Positions 1-9,100 are shown, counted from the first letter of the stretch. The stretch is DNA of 64,000 nucleotides from Pirellulaceae bacterium (GCA_026004775.1 BPJU01000015.1:1-64000), one strand, 5' to 3'. Program-made: numbers and translations. The notes: generated from the sequence alone by a model not told the origin.

Positions 1-106
1 GGCTGGAAGGATTGCCGGCAATGTCGCGCGAAGCGCGCAGCATCGCTTCGGCTACACGTGGATCAAGCGGTGTTGTGGCATTTCCATCCAGGTAAATCGG
101 CATCAT
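1..106 (-). CDS. cysteine desulfurase (NifS/IscS family), N-terminal fragment cut by window edge
   Basis: The leftward frame beginning with two ATG codons (106 and 103) stays open to the window edge and reads MMPIYLDGNATTPLDPRV, then a segment ending in GNPSS. This is the N-terminal signature of class V aminotransferase-fold cysteine desulfurases, usually YLDNNATTP followed by GNPSS.H. These PLP enzymes take sulfur from cysteine for Fe-S clusters or tRNA thiolation. Only about 35 residues are visible, so the PLP lysine and catalytic cysteine lie outside the window and NifS, IscS and SufS cannot be told apart. The usual second Asn of the motif is Gly here. No strong Shine-Dalgarno sequence precedes the start. 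The family call is fairly secure from the motif. Confidence 0.85.
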   Translation of the reverse strand, partial: MMPIYLDGNATTPLDPRVAEAMLRASRDIAGNPSS

Positions 107-192
107 AGGGATTGCGATCTGCCGCGAGAGTAACACTCATCGTCGATGGTTCGAGTTTGTTGGCCCGACGGGCGGCTCGGCCGCGATTCGTT

Positions 193-885
193 TTAATTGC
201 CCGTCTCCGGCCCGTCTCCGACGGGTTGCTCCCAGACAACAGACAATTCGCCAAGTGCCTCGCGGAGCACCTGGCTGTCCGCGGCGTCCAGTCGCGGCCA
301 CAACTGTTGTACCTGCCGGTCGACAGCTTGGCGCAGTGCGATACGGAATTCGGCCGGACCTGCAGCGGAAGCACCGCGAGCCACCTCCAGAAGTTCGGGG
401 ATCAGCTCGTACCAGCCGTGTCGGGCCAGTACAAAGACTACCGGCCACAGCAGTGACGCTTTGGCCGGATGCTGCTCGTTCCAACCCAACCAAAACGGTT
501 TGCCACTAGAACCGGACATATCGAGCGCATCGCACAGCAAAGCGGCGGGCTGTGGCCCTGCCACCCGCACACCGTAACGACCCCGGACCAGGTGCCACCG
601 GCGAGCCGGTTGGCTTTGCACCCATCTTTGCAGGATAAGTTGCTGCTCTACCTGACCGACGTACGAAGTGCGAACCACCGGGCTTATCTGAGCACCCGTT
701 ATCGGTTCCACATAATACGCAAAATCGCGCCGCATGAGAGCTTCCGGAGAAAACTCCGTTCCTTCTACGTGACCGAAAAACAGGATGCTCAGTGCCGAGG
801 CGAGTACGGATATCACCAGCACCACCGCCACCACTCGGATAACACTGGCCCAACGCACCTTCTCTCCCATCGGGTAAGAGGCCAA
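193..885 (-). CDS. membrane-anchored protein of unknown function
   Basis: A 230-residue frame with a short basic N-terminus, one hydrophobic segment at about residues 14-35 (rich in V, I, L and A) and a soluble remainder. This fits a single N-terminal transmembrane anchor or uncleaved signal. No family motif is recognised; the C-terminal half is Ala/Leu-rich and probably helical. It lies 86 bp upstream of the cysteine desulfurase on the same strand and is divergent from scpB. The codon at 885 is TTG; an in-frame ATG at 870 (sixth codon, MGEKVRWAS) would still keep the anchor, and neither has a convincing Shine-Dalgarno. Competing frames over the same bases look like shadows. The overall architecture resembles the small anchored protein at 47679-48239, but no sequence similarity was established. 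Confidence 0.65.
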   Translation of the reverse strand: MASYPMGEKVRWASVIRVVAVVLVISVLASALSILFFGHVEGTEFSPEALMRRDFAYYVEPITGAQISPVVRTSYVGQVEQQLILQRWVQSQPARRWHLVRGRYGVRVAGPQPAALLCDALDMSGSSGKPFWLGWNEQHPAKASLLWPVVFVLARHGWYELIPELLEVARGASAAGPAEFRIALRQAVDRQVQQLWPRLDAADSQVLREALGELSVVWEQPVGDGPETGN

Positions 886-1185
886 CCATCCGCTACTGAA
901 GACCGGCTACCGCAAGACTACCAGCAGCCCCGCTAGCCTTCATCCGCTTCGAAAAAAACCTGCATTGTCACGGGCCGATGATCTTAAGGACTATTGTGCT
1001 TGCTTTGTCCGGCACGTACCATACTACCAACTTTACGTACATTCAGGCACATAGCCAGGGTTATTCCGGGGTCCAAGTGAATCGACCGGATGGGGATTGG
1101 CTATTGCGGGAAGGGATGGTTTTGAGGGAAATTGAAGGGCAAGGGAGCGTTTTTTCCGGGGGGTGTCACACAAGGAGGGAAGGCC
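886..1185. other. divergent intergenic region upstream of scpB
   Basis: About 300 bp between two divergently read genes. It should hold promoters in both directions, but no -35/-10 pair is convincing by eye. Frames that cross it have no recognisable product. Confidence 0.4.
1172..1178 (+). promoter_or_regulatory. Shine-Dalgarno that fixes the scpB start at GTG 1186
   Basis: AAGGAGG lies 7 bases before GTG 1186. The same frame could start at TTG 1132, but no comparable site precedes that codon, so 1186 is preferred. Confidence 0.75.
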
Positions 1186-2385
1186 GTGTGGGTAGGGCGA
1201 CCGGTGGGGTTGCGCGTGCGGCGGGCCGGGTCGTACCGGGATCGTGCGACGCGGATGGCCCGCGGCATAGCCGATTGGTGGTGGCGGTTGGAGGACGGGG
1301 GTGGGGGCTTCGAGGTCGCGCCGGCCGATGCGCCACCGACGGCCCGCGAACCGAGACTCCAGCGGCTGGAGGCCGTATTGTTTCTGGCTCGCGAACCGTT
1401 ATCGAGTCGCCGGTTAGCCGAGTGCGTGGGGCTACAGGACGGTACAGAAGCTCGGATGCTGGTACGGCGGTTGAACCGGCTGTATGATACCGCAGGACGG
1501 GCATTTCGCGTCGAAGAGGTGGCGGGCGGTTTCCAGCTCTTGACGCGCCCCAAATTCGCTTCCTGGTTGAGGCGGTTGGGCCATGTGCCGGCCGAACTGC
1601 GGCTGTCACCACCCGTACTGGAAACGCTCGCCGTAATTGCTTATCGTCAACCCGTGCTGCGTGCCGATATCGAAGCCATTCGTGGAGTCAATTGCGGTGA
1701 AATCCTGCGGCAATTGATGGACCGCCAATTGATCCGTATTTGTGGGAGGAGCGACGAACTGGGCAGGCCATACCTGTACGGCACAACCCGCAAGTTCCTT
1801 CAGGTGTTCGGTCTGGCAAATCTGGATAAACTACCGCCGATCCCCGCATTCCGAGACGCTACGCCGCCAACTGGGCAAGCGGGTGAACCGGGTGTGGACG
1901 GAACGGCGGCGGAAGCACAAAATAATCGCTTACCAAATCACCAGGACAAGAAGGAGGACAGTAACGTGACCGTGTCGACATTTCATTCTGTAGCTGATGT
2001 GACTGCCGCGTTCGACCCGCACAGGGCCGCCGATTCAGTGGGCCTTCCCTTGTCGACTCCTGTGGCTGCTCGTCGTGATGATGACGAAGACTATGAGGAT
2101 GAGGAGGACTTCGACGATTACGATGAGGGCGAGTACGACGACGAGGAGGATGAATACGACGACGAAGACTATGACGAGGACGAATACGACGAGGACGACT
2201 ACGATGATGAAGAGGATGAGTACGAGGACGACGATTTAGAGGACGAAGACATTGAGGACGATGACGATTACGACGACGATGACGAATGGGAGTCGGTAGA
2301 CGACGAAGAAGATTTTGAAGACGATGACTGGGAAGACGATGACGAGTGGGAAGATGAGGACGAAGACGATGATGAATGGGATTAA
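1186..2385 (+). CDS. scpB: ScpB, segregation and condensation protein B, with long acidic C-terminal tail
   Basis: ScpB is the winged-helix kleisin-associated subunit of the SMC-ScpAB condensin, which compacts and segregates the nucleoid. The core is recognisable from about residue 56: LQRLEAVLFLAREPLSS, the ELRLSPPVLETLAVIAYRQP segment, then a second winged helix with RGVNCGEILRQLMDR and GRPYLYGTT, ending near residue 220. From about residue 298 the last 102 residues are almost only Asp, Glu, Tyr and Trp. Total length is 399 aa, against roughly 180-200 in well-studied bacteria. The GTG start is chosen for its AAGGAGG. A second strong Shine-Dalgarno lies inside the gene before an in-frame GTG, so the tail might also be made alone. 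No scpA or smc is in the window. The core call is secure; the tail's role is unknown. Confidence 0.92.
   Translation: MWVGRPVGLRVRRAGSYRDRATRMARGIADWWWRLEDGGGGFEVAPADAPPTAREPRLQRLEAVLFLAREPLSSRRLAECVGLQDGTEARMLVRRLNRLYDTAGRAFRVEEVAGGFQLLTRPKFASWLRRLGHVPAELRLSPPVLETLAVIAYRQPVLRADIEAIRGVNCGEILRQLMDRQLIRICGRSDELGRPYLYGTTRKFLQVFGLANLDKLPPIPAFRDATPPTGQAGEPGVDGTAAEAQNNRLPNHQDKKEDSNVTVSTFHSVADVTAAFDPHRAADSVGLPLSTPVAARRDDDEDYEDEEDFDDYDEGEYDDEEDEYDDEDYDEDEYDEDDYDDEEDEYEDDDLEDEDIEDDDDYDDDDEWESVDDEEDFEDDDWEDDDEWEDEDEDDDEWD
1951..1968 (+). promoter_or_regulatory. internal Shine-Dalgarno and in-frame GTG within scpB
   Basis: AAGGAGG (1951-1957) is followed after 8 bases by GTG (1966-1968), which is in the scpB frame at codon 261. 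Initiation here would give a separate protein of about 139 aa consisting of a 37-residue lead and the acidic tract. The spacing is as good as at the scpB start itself. Confidence 0.55.
2077..2382 (+). repeat. low-complexity GAC/GAT/GAA/GAG tract coding for an acidic tail
   Basis: 102 consecutive codons that are almost all Asp or Glu, with regularly scattered Tyr and, towards the end, Trp. Related blocks of the type DDEDEYD recur without a strict period. Mixed use of both Asp and both Glu codons suggests selection on the protein rather than recent DNA slippage. Confidence 0.9.
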
Positions 2386-2493
2386 CAGTCCACTCGGATC
2401 GTCGATCGGTACGGCCAAGCGTGCGAGCAGATAATAACCGGTCAGAGAGCGGTAGCTTTGGTGGAGTTCGTATATCGGGACACGCTTGCCGTC

Positions 2494-3093
2494 TCAGATT
2501 GGTGGCCGTGCACGTGTCAGAAGATGCTGGAGTTTTTCCAGCTTGGGGCGAATGACCGCGCGAACGTATGGGTGATCCGGGTGCCGGCGTGCGAAATCCT
2601 GGTGGTATTGCTCGGCTGGATAGAAGCTTTCCAAGGGTTCGAGAGTGGTAACGATCGGTGCGGGAAATTTTTTCTCTGCGGTAAGCCGCTCGATCACTTC
2701 GGTTGCCTGTTGGCGTTGTTCGGGGGTTGCATAAAAAATAGCGGAGCGGTACTGCGGGCCCACGTCGGCGCCTTGGCGGTGGTATTGGGTCGGATCATGC
2801 AGCTCGAAAAACAGCTCCAGCAGCCGCTGGAAGGTGATCCGTTGCGGGTCGAACTCAATGCATACAGCTTCGGCATGGCCTGTGTCTTTTCGGCAAACGG
2901 CTTCGTAAGTGGCTGTTTCGGCGGAGCCGCCGGTGTATCCGGCGACCACACGCAGCACGCCGGGCACGTTCTGGAACGCGGCTTGCGTGCACCAGAAACA
3001 GCCGCCGGCGAGCACGGCGAACTGCCGTTGCGGTGACGACGGGAATGGTTGCTGGCTGGGCTTGGAGGCTCGAGGCTCACGGGCGTCGCTCAT
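2494..3093 (-). CDS. msrA: peptide-methionine (S)-S-oxide reductase MsrA
   Basis: MsrA reduces methionine-S-sulfoxide in proteins and free methionine, repairing oxidative damage. The 199-residue product has the GCFWC signature at residues 31-35 with catalytic Cys32, then GYTGG, the GHAEAV segment, the FFELHDPTQ motif and the QYRSAIFY motif that builds the active site. Family length is about 180-215 residues, so it is complete. The first 20 residues are a polar extension without a signal peptide, so it is probably cytoplasmic. It starts 16 bp after the hemA stop on the same strand and is probably the last gene of that run; it converges on scpB. No msrB domain is fused or adjacent. Confidence 0.95.
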   Translation of the reverse strand: MSDAREPRASKPSQQPFPSSPQRQFAVLAGGCFWCTQAAFQNVPGVLRVVAGYTGGSAETATYEAVCRKDTGHAEAVCIEFDPQRITFQRLLELFFELHDPTQYHRQGADVGPQYRSAIFYATPEQRQQATEVIERLTAEKKFPAPIVTTLEPLESFYPAEQYHQDFARRHPDHPYVRAVIRPKLEKLQHLLTRARPPI

Positions 3094-3109
3094 GGCTAAT
3101 CCCTCGCTC

Positions 3110-4384
3110 TCAATCCCGCAACTTGAACAGGTGCACCAGCGCGTCGATCAGGTGATGCAGCGATCCGCGCTCGGCATGCGCCCGCAACGATTCCAACGGT
3201 GGGTGCAGCAGTTTGTTTACCAGTCGATCCAGAGCGATTTCGATCTCCCGGCGCATCTGCGGCTCGATCGGCCCCAGCTTGTTGAGCAATCGGGCAAGTT
3301 CTTCCTGCTTGATCTGATCGGCTCGGGTCTTGAGCCGTTGGATCGTCGGCGCGGTGGCCCGGTGGTGTAGTTCGGCCATGAATCGGCGAGCTTCTTCGTC
3401 GATGATGCGACTGGCTTTGGGAAGTTCCCGCTGGCGTGCCTGGCGGTTTCGCTCGCACGCCTCTTTCAGGTCATCGATCGAGTACAGATAAACTCCAGGA
3501 AACCGCCCCACCGCCGGATCGATGTTTCGGGGCACACCCAGGTCCAGCAGGAACAAGGGGCGCTGGTTACGGCGTTTTTCGATGGCGGCAAAGCCGGCGG
3601 TGTCGATGATCGGTTCTGTGCTTCCTACGGCCGTGACCACGATGTCAGCTTGAATCAGCAGTTCGGGCCATTCAGCCCAGGGGCGGACTTCGCCACCCAG
3701 GCGCTGGGCCAATTGTTCGGCCCGTTCCTGCCGCCGGTTAACCAGGTAGATCCGGGTGGCGCCCTCTTCTTGCAAGTACTTGAGGGTCTCCTCGGCCATC
3801 TCACCAGCGCCGACGACCACCACCCGTTTGTCGTCAAATCGCTCGAAAATCTCACGGGCAAAGTCGCCCACGGCCACACTGGGGATGCTGACACGATGCT
3901 GTTGGATGGCGGTTTCGGCCGCCACGCGCCGGGCTACCCGCATGGCTCGCTGAAACAGCAGATGCATCCAGGTACCGGCGCACTTGCCGGCACACGCCAG
4001 CTCATACGCCTGGCGCACCTGGCCGGCTATCTGAGCCTCTCCCAACACCATGCTGTCCAGTCCCGAAGCGACGGCAAACAGATGGCGGACGGCATCTTCG
4101 TCCGTTCGCTCGTAGAGCTTTTCAAAGAGCTCCAGCGCATCCAACCCGTGGAAATCCGCCATGAACTCTACCACATCGCGATGGGACGGGCAGACCTCGT
4201 CTCGCTCCGCTGCCAGATAGACCTCCACCCGATTGCATGTGGAGAGTACCACCGCTTCCGATTCCGGAAAACGATTCTTGAGCTCCTCCAGCGCTAAGGG
4301 TAACCGTTCGCTGGTGAACGCCAAACGTTCGCGCCATTCCAGCGGCGTGTTCTGGTGGCTACAGCCGATCATGTGCAGTTTCAT
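3110..4384 (-). CDS. hemA: glutamyl-tRNA reductase HemA
   Basis: HemA reduces glutamyl-tRNA(Glu) to glutamate-1-semialdehyde with NADPH, the first committed step of C5-pathway tetrapyrrole synthesis. The product is 424 aa, the family norm. Visible motifs are the N-terminal GCSHQNTPLEWRERL, STCNRVEVY with catalytic Cys50, LGEAQIAGQVRQAY, the Rossmann stretch VVVVGAGEMAEETL followed by VNRRQERAEQLA, and a C-terminal helical dimerisation domain. Its ATG overlaps the stop of the upstream CcsA/HemX-like gene by 4 bp, so the two are probably translationally coupled. This resembles the hemA-hemX neighbourhood of other bacteria and ties heme synthesis to cytochrome assembly. The assignment is secure. 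Confidence 0.97.
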   Translation of the reverse strand: MKLHMIGCSHQNTPLEWRERLAFTSERLPLALEELKNRFPESEAVVLSTCNRVEVYLAAERDEVCPSHRDVVEFMADFHGLDALELFEKLYERTDEDAVRHLFAVASGLDSMVLGEAQIAGQVRQAYELACAGKCAGTWMHLLFQRAMRVARRVAAETAIQQHRVSIPSVAVGDFAREIFERFDDKRVVVVGAGEMAEETLKYLQEEGATRIYLVNRRQERAEQLAQRLGGEVRPWAEWPELLIQADIVVTAVGSTEPIIDTAGFAAIEKRRNQRPLFLLDLGVPRNIDPAVGRFPGVYLYSIDDLKEACERNRQARQRELPKASRIIDEEARRFMAELHHRATAPTIQRLKTRADQIKQEELARLLNKLGPIEPQMRREIEIALDRLVNKLLHPPLESLRAHAERGSLHHLIDALVHLFKLRD

Positions 4385-5304
4385 CGGCTGCCTCCTGCCG
4401 TCTGGGATTGCCCGGATGGGGCCGACATGAGCAGCCCGCGCCCGGCGGTTGCCTGCTCCTTTGCGTCTGTGTCACGACGCCCATGTCCGCCCCACAACAC
4501 AAGTGCCAATACAATGCCCAGAAAAATGAAATTGGCTAGGGTCAGATAGGCGACTTTTCTTCCCTCGCGGGCCGGCTTGTACAACGCCTCAAACAGGCAC
4601 ACCGCCAGCAGCCATGCCAGTAACAGGCCAGAGCTCAATACGACCGCATCCAGCCACATCACGCGTGGTTCCGGCTGCGACAGGTTCAGCACGACTCCGG
4701 CGACTAACCCCACCGCCAGCGCTGTCGTAGAAATCCACAGGGTCTCACGGCTGAATCGCTGCAACCATTCCAGCGGGGGAAGCTGGAATCGCCGGGAATT
4801 CAGCAACCCGTGCCGCAACCGGTATGAGTGGATCAAATACATCAATCCCGACGCAAAGCCCAGCAACGCTCCGACGGTTCCCAACAATAATGCACCTCCG
4901 TGGATGGTCTGCCAAAGAGAAACAGCCTGAGCACGCGGGAAAGCGGGCCAATCCCGCACCATGTGCGCCACACCCAAAAGCAAGAGCACCATCGGCAACA
5001 GGAACAATCCAATAGCACTGCCACCACGGCGCGCCAGTAACCCCAGGTAAGCACCGGCAAGCACCCAGCCTCCCAACAACGCCCAGTCGTGCCAACTGGA
5101 CCAGACGCTCCAGCCCCGCACCCGGCTCTCCCACCACGCCAGGTATCCCAATTGAATAGTATGTGCCACCCAGCCGGCACCGACCAAAGCTAGGCGTACA
5201 GGCAAAGCTCCTGCCCACCGGTATCGCAGTCGTGCCAGTTCGCTTCCCCATGCCAGGGCATAGCAAGAACCGTAGCAGACAATCGAAATACGTGATAGAT
5301 CCAT
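4381..5304 (-). CDS. CcsA/HemX-type cytochrome c assembly membrane protein
   Basis: An integral membrane protein of 307 aa with about eight hydrophobic segments. CcsA-family proteins handle or export heme for cytochrome c maturation (system II); HemX relatives next to hemA also modulate HemA level. Supporting features are the size, the hydrophobic pattern and the WQTIHGGALLLGTVGALLGF segment, which resembles the His-containing loops of the family. The strict tryptophan-rich WWD motif of true CcsA is not obvious, so HemX is the safer reading. The start is taken at ATG 5304 (MDLSRISIV); upstream codons to 5442 are polar and poorly supported. It ends in a 4-bp ATGA overlap with hemA, which gives the strongest context. 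Confidence 0.75.
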   Translation of the reverse strand: MDLSRISIVCYGSCYALAWGSELARLRYRWAGALPVRLALVGAGWVAHTIQLGYLAWWESRVRGWSVWSSWHDWALLGGWVLAGAYLGLLARRGGSAIGLFLLPMVLLLLGVAHMVRDWPAFPRAQAVSLWQTIHGGALLLGTVGALLGFASGLMYLIHSYRLRHGLLNSRRFQLPPLEWLQRFSRETLWISTTALAVGLVAGVVLNLSQPEPRVMWLDAVVLSSGLLLAWLLAVCLFEALYKPAREGRKVAYLTLANFIFLGIVLALVLWGGHGRRDTDAKEQATAGRGLLMSAPSGQSQTAGGSR

Positions 5305-5597
5305 AGTCAGTCTGGTATCGACAGTGGGCAGGCTTCGCTTTCTTATTGGGAATGTTGTCCTGTTACCTCGAGCTTCCATTACGGGCTGGGCGATGGGACT
5401 GCATCGTTCGTATTGACTTGCCCGCCGTGCGTCGGCGTGCATCCAGCCGACAGGGCTGAAAGCCGAAGCTCATTTCTATCTGTACTATCTTTATGTTACG
5501 TGCGTGACGAGCGGCTTGCCAGGGACGCGGCCACTTTGACCAGCCGGCGGGGTTTGGAGGCCGGGCGTCATGCGGAAGTCATCGGGAAACCGCAGGG

Positions 5598-6665
5598 CTA
5601 GGACGGTTCTTCGTCGCTTGCGTCAAGGCCGTATTCTTTGAGTTTTTTGTGGAGGGTGTTGCGGTTGATGCCTAACAATTGGGCCGCCTTCGTCTGCACA
5701 TTGCCGCAGGTGGCCATCACCTGTCGGAGCAACTCTTTTTCCACGCGATTGACGACCTGGCTGTGCAGGTTATCGGTGTCTTTGCCGGCCTGATGGATGG
5801 ATCGCTCGACCAATTCTTCCACCAGCACTTCTTGCGTGACGTGGCGGATGCGACCGGCGCGCACCGGGCCTTTGCCCAGCACCACATCCGGCAACAGATC
5901 CACCGTCAATTCGTCCCCCTCGGCCAGCACCACCGCCCGCTCGATGTAGTTCTGCAACTCGCGCACGTTGCCCGGCCAATCGTAGTCCTGGAGTGCCTGC
6001 ATGGCGTGCGGGTCGATGTGAACCACATACGTGTCGTTGCGCTCGTTATAAACGTTCAAGAAGTGCGTTACCAGTTGCGGGATGTCTTCGCGGCGCGCCC
6101 TGAGCGGCGGAAGGTAAATCGCCACCACGTTCAGCCGCCAGTAAAGGTCTTCGCGGAACCGTCCCTGATGCACTAGCTCCATCAAGTCACAGTTACTGGC
6201 GGCGATGACGCGAGTGTCAACCCGGATCGTGGTCGTATCGCCCACCCGCTCGAACTCCCGCTCCTGGAGCACCCGCAGCAGCTTCACCTGGAGGTGCAGC
6301 GTGGTGGAGTTGATCTCATCCAAAAAAATGGTTCCCGTATGGGCCGCCTCGAACCGTCCGGTTCGGTTGCCGATCGCTCCGGTAAATGCACCCCGCACAT
6401 GGCCGAAAAGTTCGCTTTCCAGGAGATTCTCGCTGAGGGCACCGCAATTGACTTTCACAAACGGTCCGCCGGCCCGACGACTGAGGCGATGGATTGCGTT
6501 GGCGATCAGTTCCTTGCCCGTTCCGGTTTCACCGAGAAGCAGTACCGAGCAGTCGCTGCCGGCGACCTTGCGCGTGAGCCGATAGACCTCCTGCATCGCC
6601 GGCGAGGAGCCGATGATACCCGGTATCGGGGGTGGGTTTTCTGGAGACGGACTTGCCCGTGCCAT
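5598..6665 (-). CDS. sigma-54-dependent transcriptional activator (AAA+ and Fis domains, no receiver)
   Basis: A 355-residue bacterial enhancer-binding protein that would hydrolyse ATP to open sigma-54 promoters. The AAA+ domain starts almost at once: Walker A GETGTGKE near residues 45-52, the sigma-54 contact loop GAFTGA at 92-97, Walker B TIFLDEIN near 114, and the sensor region YWRLNVVAIYLPPLR. The C-terminus is a Fis-type helix-turn-helix (TKAAQLLGINRNTLHKKLKEYGL). There is no N-terminal receiver, GAF or PAS domain, so control is by level, by a partner, or constitutive. The start is taken at ATG 6665; the frame stays open to 6797 but that part looks non-conserved. The upstream gene ends 185 bp away and the CcsA-like gene starts 293 bp further on. 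Confidence 0.93.
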   Translation of the reverse strand: MARASPSPENPPPIPGIIGSSPAMQEVYRLTRKVAGSDCSVLLLGETGTGKELIANAIHRLSRRAGGPFVKVNCGALSENLLESELFGHVRGAFTGAIGNRTGRFEAAHTGTIFLDEINSTTLHLQVKLLRVLQEREFERVGDTTTIRVDTRVIAASNCDLMELVHQGRFREDLYWRLNVVAIYLPPLRARREDIPQLVTHFLNVYNERNDTYVVHIDPHAMQALQDYDWPGNVRELQNYIERAVVLAEGDELTVDLLPDVVLGKGPVRAGRIRHVTQEVLVEELVERSIHQAGKDTDNLHSQVVNRVEKELLRQVMATCGNVQTKAAQLLGINRNTLHKKLKEYGLDASDEEPS

Positions 6666-6850
6666 CAATGCCAAGCTCACCCGGTGCGCGACGCCGTTTG
6701 CCGTCAGCTCCCGGCCACTTTCTGCGCGGCAGCTTCCAACCCCATAATCTCGCACCGCCGTCGCCTTCCCGACAAGGTCCCTTCCGAACGCCCGCACGGG
6801 AGCTGCTTATTTCGAGCGGTGGGGAACCCGTGGCGGGCTATCCGGGTAAT

Positions 6851-9100
6851 TCATTGGTTGGCCGAGCTGCGGCGGTTATCTTCGATCGTATCCAAGAGGG
6901 AGCCAAGGACCTGTTGGGTTGCGGTATCGAGCGTGGCACTTTCATTGTAGCGATCATATTGAAGCAGAACTTCGGACGATGTCAGAAGAAGCCCGCGCCG
7001 TGCCACGGCCTTTTGGAACGCCTGAGCTGCTGCTTGCCGCAGTTCGATCGGCAATCCCGGCTGGCTGGCCACATCGACCAGGCGTTTTTGAGAGCGAGCC
7101 GTTCCCAGAGCACCCAATGCCGCTACGGCGTGGGGACCCAATATTGTCGATTCGGCAAGTGGCAGCAGCCGGTTTTCTAATCGTACGAGTTCCAGATACT
7201 CCCGAGCCGGATCGGCGGCGGCAAAGGCCAGCCAATTGAGAATTACCTTTGTCCGCTCGACCCGTTCTTCCGGAGGAAGTTGTCGCCGGCCCGGTAGCGA
7301 TTCCAATTGGGCGACTAGAACTTGCACCGTGTCCGCCGAAAAAACTCGTGACCACACCAACACCGTCGCATGATCTTCCGCCCACAGCCGCCAGCGATCC
7401 ATTTGATGGGAATGAGCCAGTATGGCGAAGCGCAGATGGGTACCCCAGGGAGCCGTTTGCGCCAATTGGATGACTTCATCCACAGGAGGCTGGCTTAGCC
7501 GGTCCACCAGCAGCACAAAGTCGTAGTCGGGTACTTCGGCCAATTGTTCCAACACCATCCGGCCGGTCGGTACCAAGTCGACTTCGAACCCCATTTGCCG
7601 CAGCCAGCCTGCCCAGCTTTGGCCCTCTTCTGTGTTGGGGTTGCCCACCAGAACTCGGCGTGCCATGCGGCTGTTCAGAAAGTACCCCATCGTGTCGCGC
7701 CAGCGGGAGCTGCCGGCGAAGGGCGAAGCGGGGTTGATCTTCATGATCGCCTCGACAGCCGCGAATTGCACATGTTGCTCGGGGAACGACAAAGCCCGTA
7801 CGAGCGGCGAGAACCCTGCCGGGCTATGCAACTGTTCAGTGCCGCCGATCTGGCCCAGTTGACGGGCCGCCCAGGTTGCGGCCGCCGCCCGTCCGCTGGA
7901 CAGGGCATAATCCAGCAGGCGTTCTACCCACTGGGCTTGTGTCGCTCGGTCAGCTTCGCGGACCGGTTCGAGCAAAGGTGTGCTCAGACCGGCCTGACTC
8001 TGCTGCCACTCGCGCCGCGCCGCTTCGTGCCATAACACATACCGGGAATCGGTGGGAGCCAGTTTTACCAGTTGTGTGGCGCGTTGGAGGGCCTCGAGCC
8101 GTTGCTGGTCTTCAGGCGATAGCGAACTGGCGACCGGACGGTTTTGCGCTGCATCCCAGATCCACGTTTGTTCCATCCCCGAAACAGGGCTGGGTCGCTC
8201 GGAAGTTTGCAGGAACAGGCGTGAAAATTCTCTTTCCAGCCATCGCAGCACGACTTCTTTGCGAGGTAGTGGGCCCCAGGTGTTTTCACACAAGGCTTTC
8301 AATTGTCCGCCGATCGGTTGCGGCCAATCGTCGCGCAAGGCGAGCGGGACAAGAGCAAACTTGACATTGGGTTGGGCGGGAGCTTTTTTCGCCAGGAGCC
8401 GCGCCGCTGCCAATACGACGGCAGGGTTTTGCGCGTCCAGCGCTGCCAGCAGTAGGTTGGTCGTTGGCTGGCCGCCGGCTGCAAGCAGCCTTTCGGCGGT
8501 TGGATGATGGAGCGAGCGATTCGGATCGGCAAGCACCTCCAGCAATCGCGGACCGGCAAACGGCATTACATCCGTCAATGCCCGCAGAGCCGCCACCTGA
8601 CGGTCCATATCGGCGGCGGCTTCCAACTGCTGGTCGACCCACGCTGGATCCTCGCCGAGTGCGCGAACGGTGTTGCGGATGAACTCGGCAAGTTGTGCGC
8701 CCTCCGGTCGAAGTTCTTCCGACAGCGAAAGCTCCAACACGAAGGCCGGGCCGTATGCGCGATAGATGCGTAGCGCGGCCTGGGCATCGGTACGGCCATC
8801 CAGAAGTTTTTGCAAGTAGCTCTTGGCTTCGGACCATTCGCGAGCGTCCACCATGATACGGACGGCTCGTGCCAGGTCGGTTGGCGACTGGGGATTGGCC
8901 TCCCGGACGGCTTCCACGATGGGGTTGGGCGGTGGAGGTGCTTCTTGGGGCGGTGCTGCAGCACGGCCGGCCGCGCCCGGCTGCGCTAATAACGGTCCAG
9001 AAAGTGCCAGTGACACGCCGATGGCAAGGTTCCCCGCCAACCGTATAGCGCCGTTTGATCGACTATAGGCTCTTTGTATCCGAATCACTCGCCACGCCAT
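6851..9100 (-). CDS. exported HEAT-like repeat protein with receiver-like segment, function unknown
   Basis: A 749-residue protein with an N-terminal signal: a basic stretch ([11 protein letters not shown]), a hydrophobic core and a likely cleavage after GPLLAQ. A Pro-rich linker follows, then Ala/Leu-rich helical pairs like HEAT or Armadillo repeats ([46 protein letters not shown]). At about residues 510-630 the sequence changes to a pattern like a response-regulator receiver: [30 protein letters not shown], then [13 protein letters not shown] where an acceptor Asp would sit. Helical repeats resume at the end. ATG 9100 is preferred because GGTGAGG precedes it by 6 bases; it overlaps the 3' end of argH by 38 bp, suggesting coupling. 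Such proteins are frequent in planctomycetes but uncharacterised. Confidence 0.8.
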   Translation of the reverse strand: MAWRVIRIQRAYSRSNGAIRLAGNLAIGVSLALSGPLLAQPGAAGRAAAPPQEAPPPPNPIVEAVREANPQSPTDLARAVRIMVDAREWSEAKSYLQKLLDGRTDAQAALRIYRAYGPAFVLELSLSEELRPEGAQLAEFIRNTVRALGEDPAWVDQQLEAAADMDRQVAALRALTDVMPFAGPRLLEVLADPNRSLHHPTAERLLAAGGQPTTNLLLAALDAQNPAVVLAAARLLAKKAPAQPNVKFALVPLALRDDWPQPIGGQLKALCENTWGPLPRKEVVLRWLEREFSRLFLQTSERPSPVSGMEQTWIWDAAQNRPVASSLSPEDQQRLEALQRATQLVKLAPTDSRYVLWHEAARREWQQSQAGLSTPLLEPVREADRATQAQWVERLLDYALSSGRAAAATWAARQLGQIGGTEQLHSPAGFSPLVRALSFPEQHVQFAAVEAIMKINPASPFAGSSRWRDTMGYFLNSRMARRVLVGNPNTEEGQSWAGWLRQMGFEVDLVPTGRMVLEQLAEVPDYDFVLLVDRLSQPPVDEVIQLAQTAPWGTHLRFAILAHSHQMDRWRLWAEDHATVLVWSRVFSADTVQVLVAQLESLPGRRQLPPEERVERTKVILNWLAFAAADPAREYLELVRLENRLLPLAESTILGPHAVAALGALGTARSQKRLVDVASQPGLPIELRQAAAQAFQKAVARRGLLLTSSEVLLQYDRYNESATLDTATQQVLGSLLDTIEDNRRSSANQ

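Noticed and set aside
2236-2418. Strongly hydrophobic leftward frame resembling a membrane peptide
   Set aside because: It is the antisense of the GAC/GAT/GAA tract; such codons read backwards as Val, Ile and Phe, so the hydrophobicity is an artefact.
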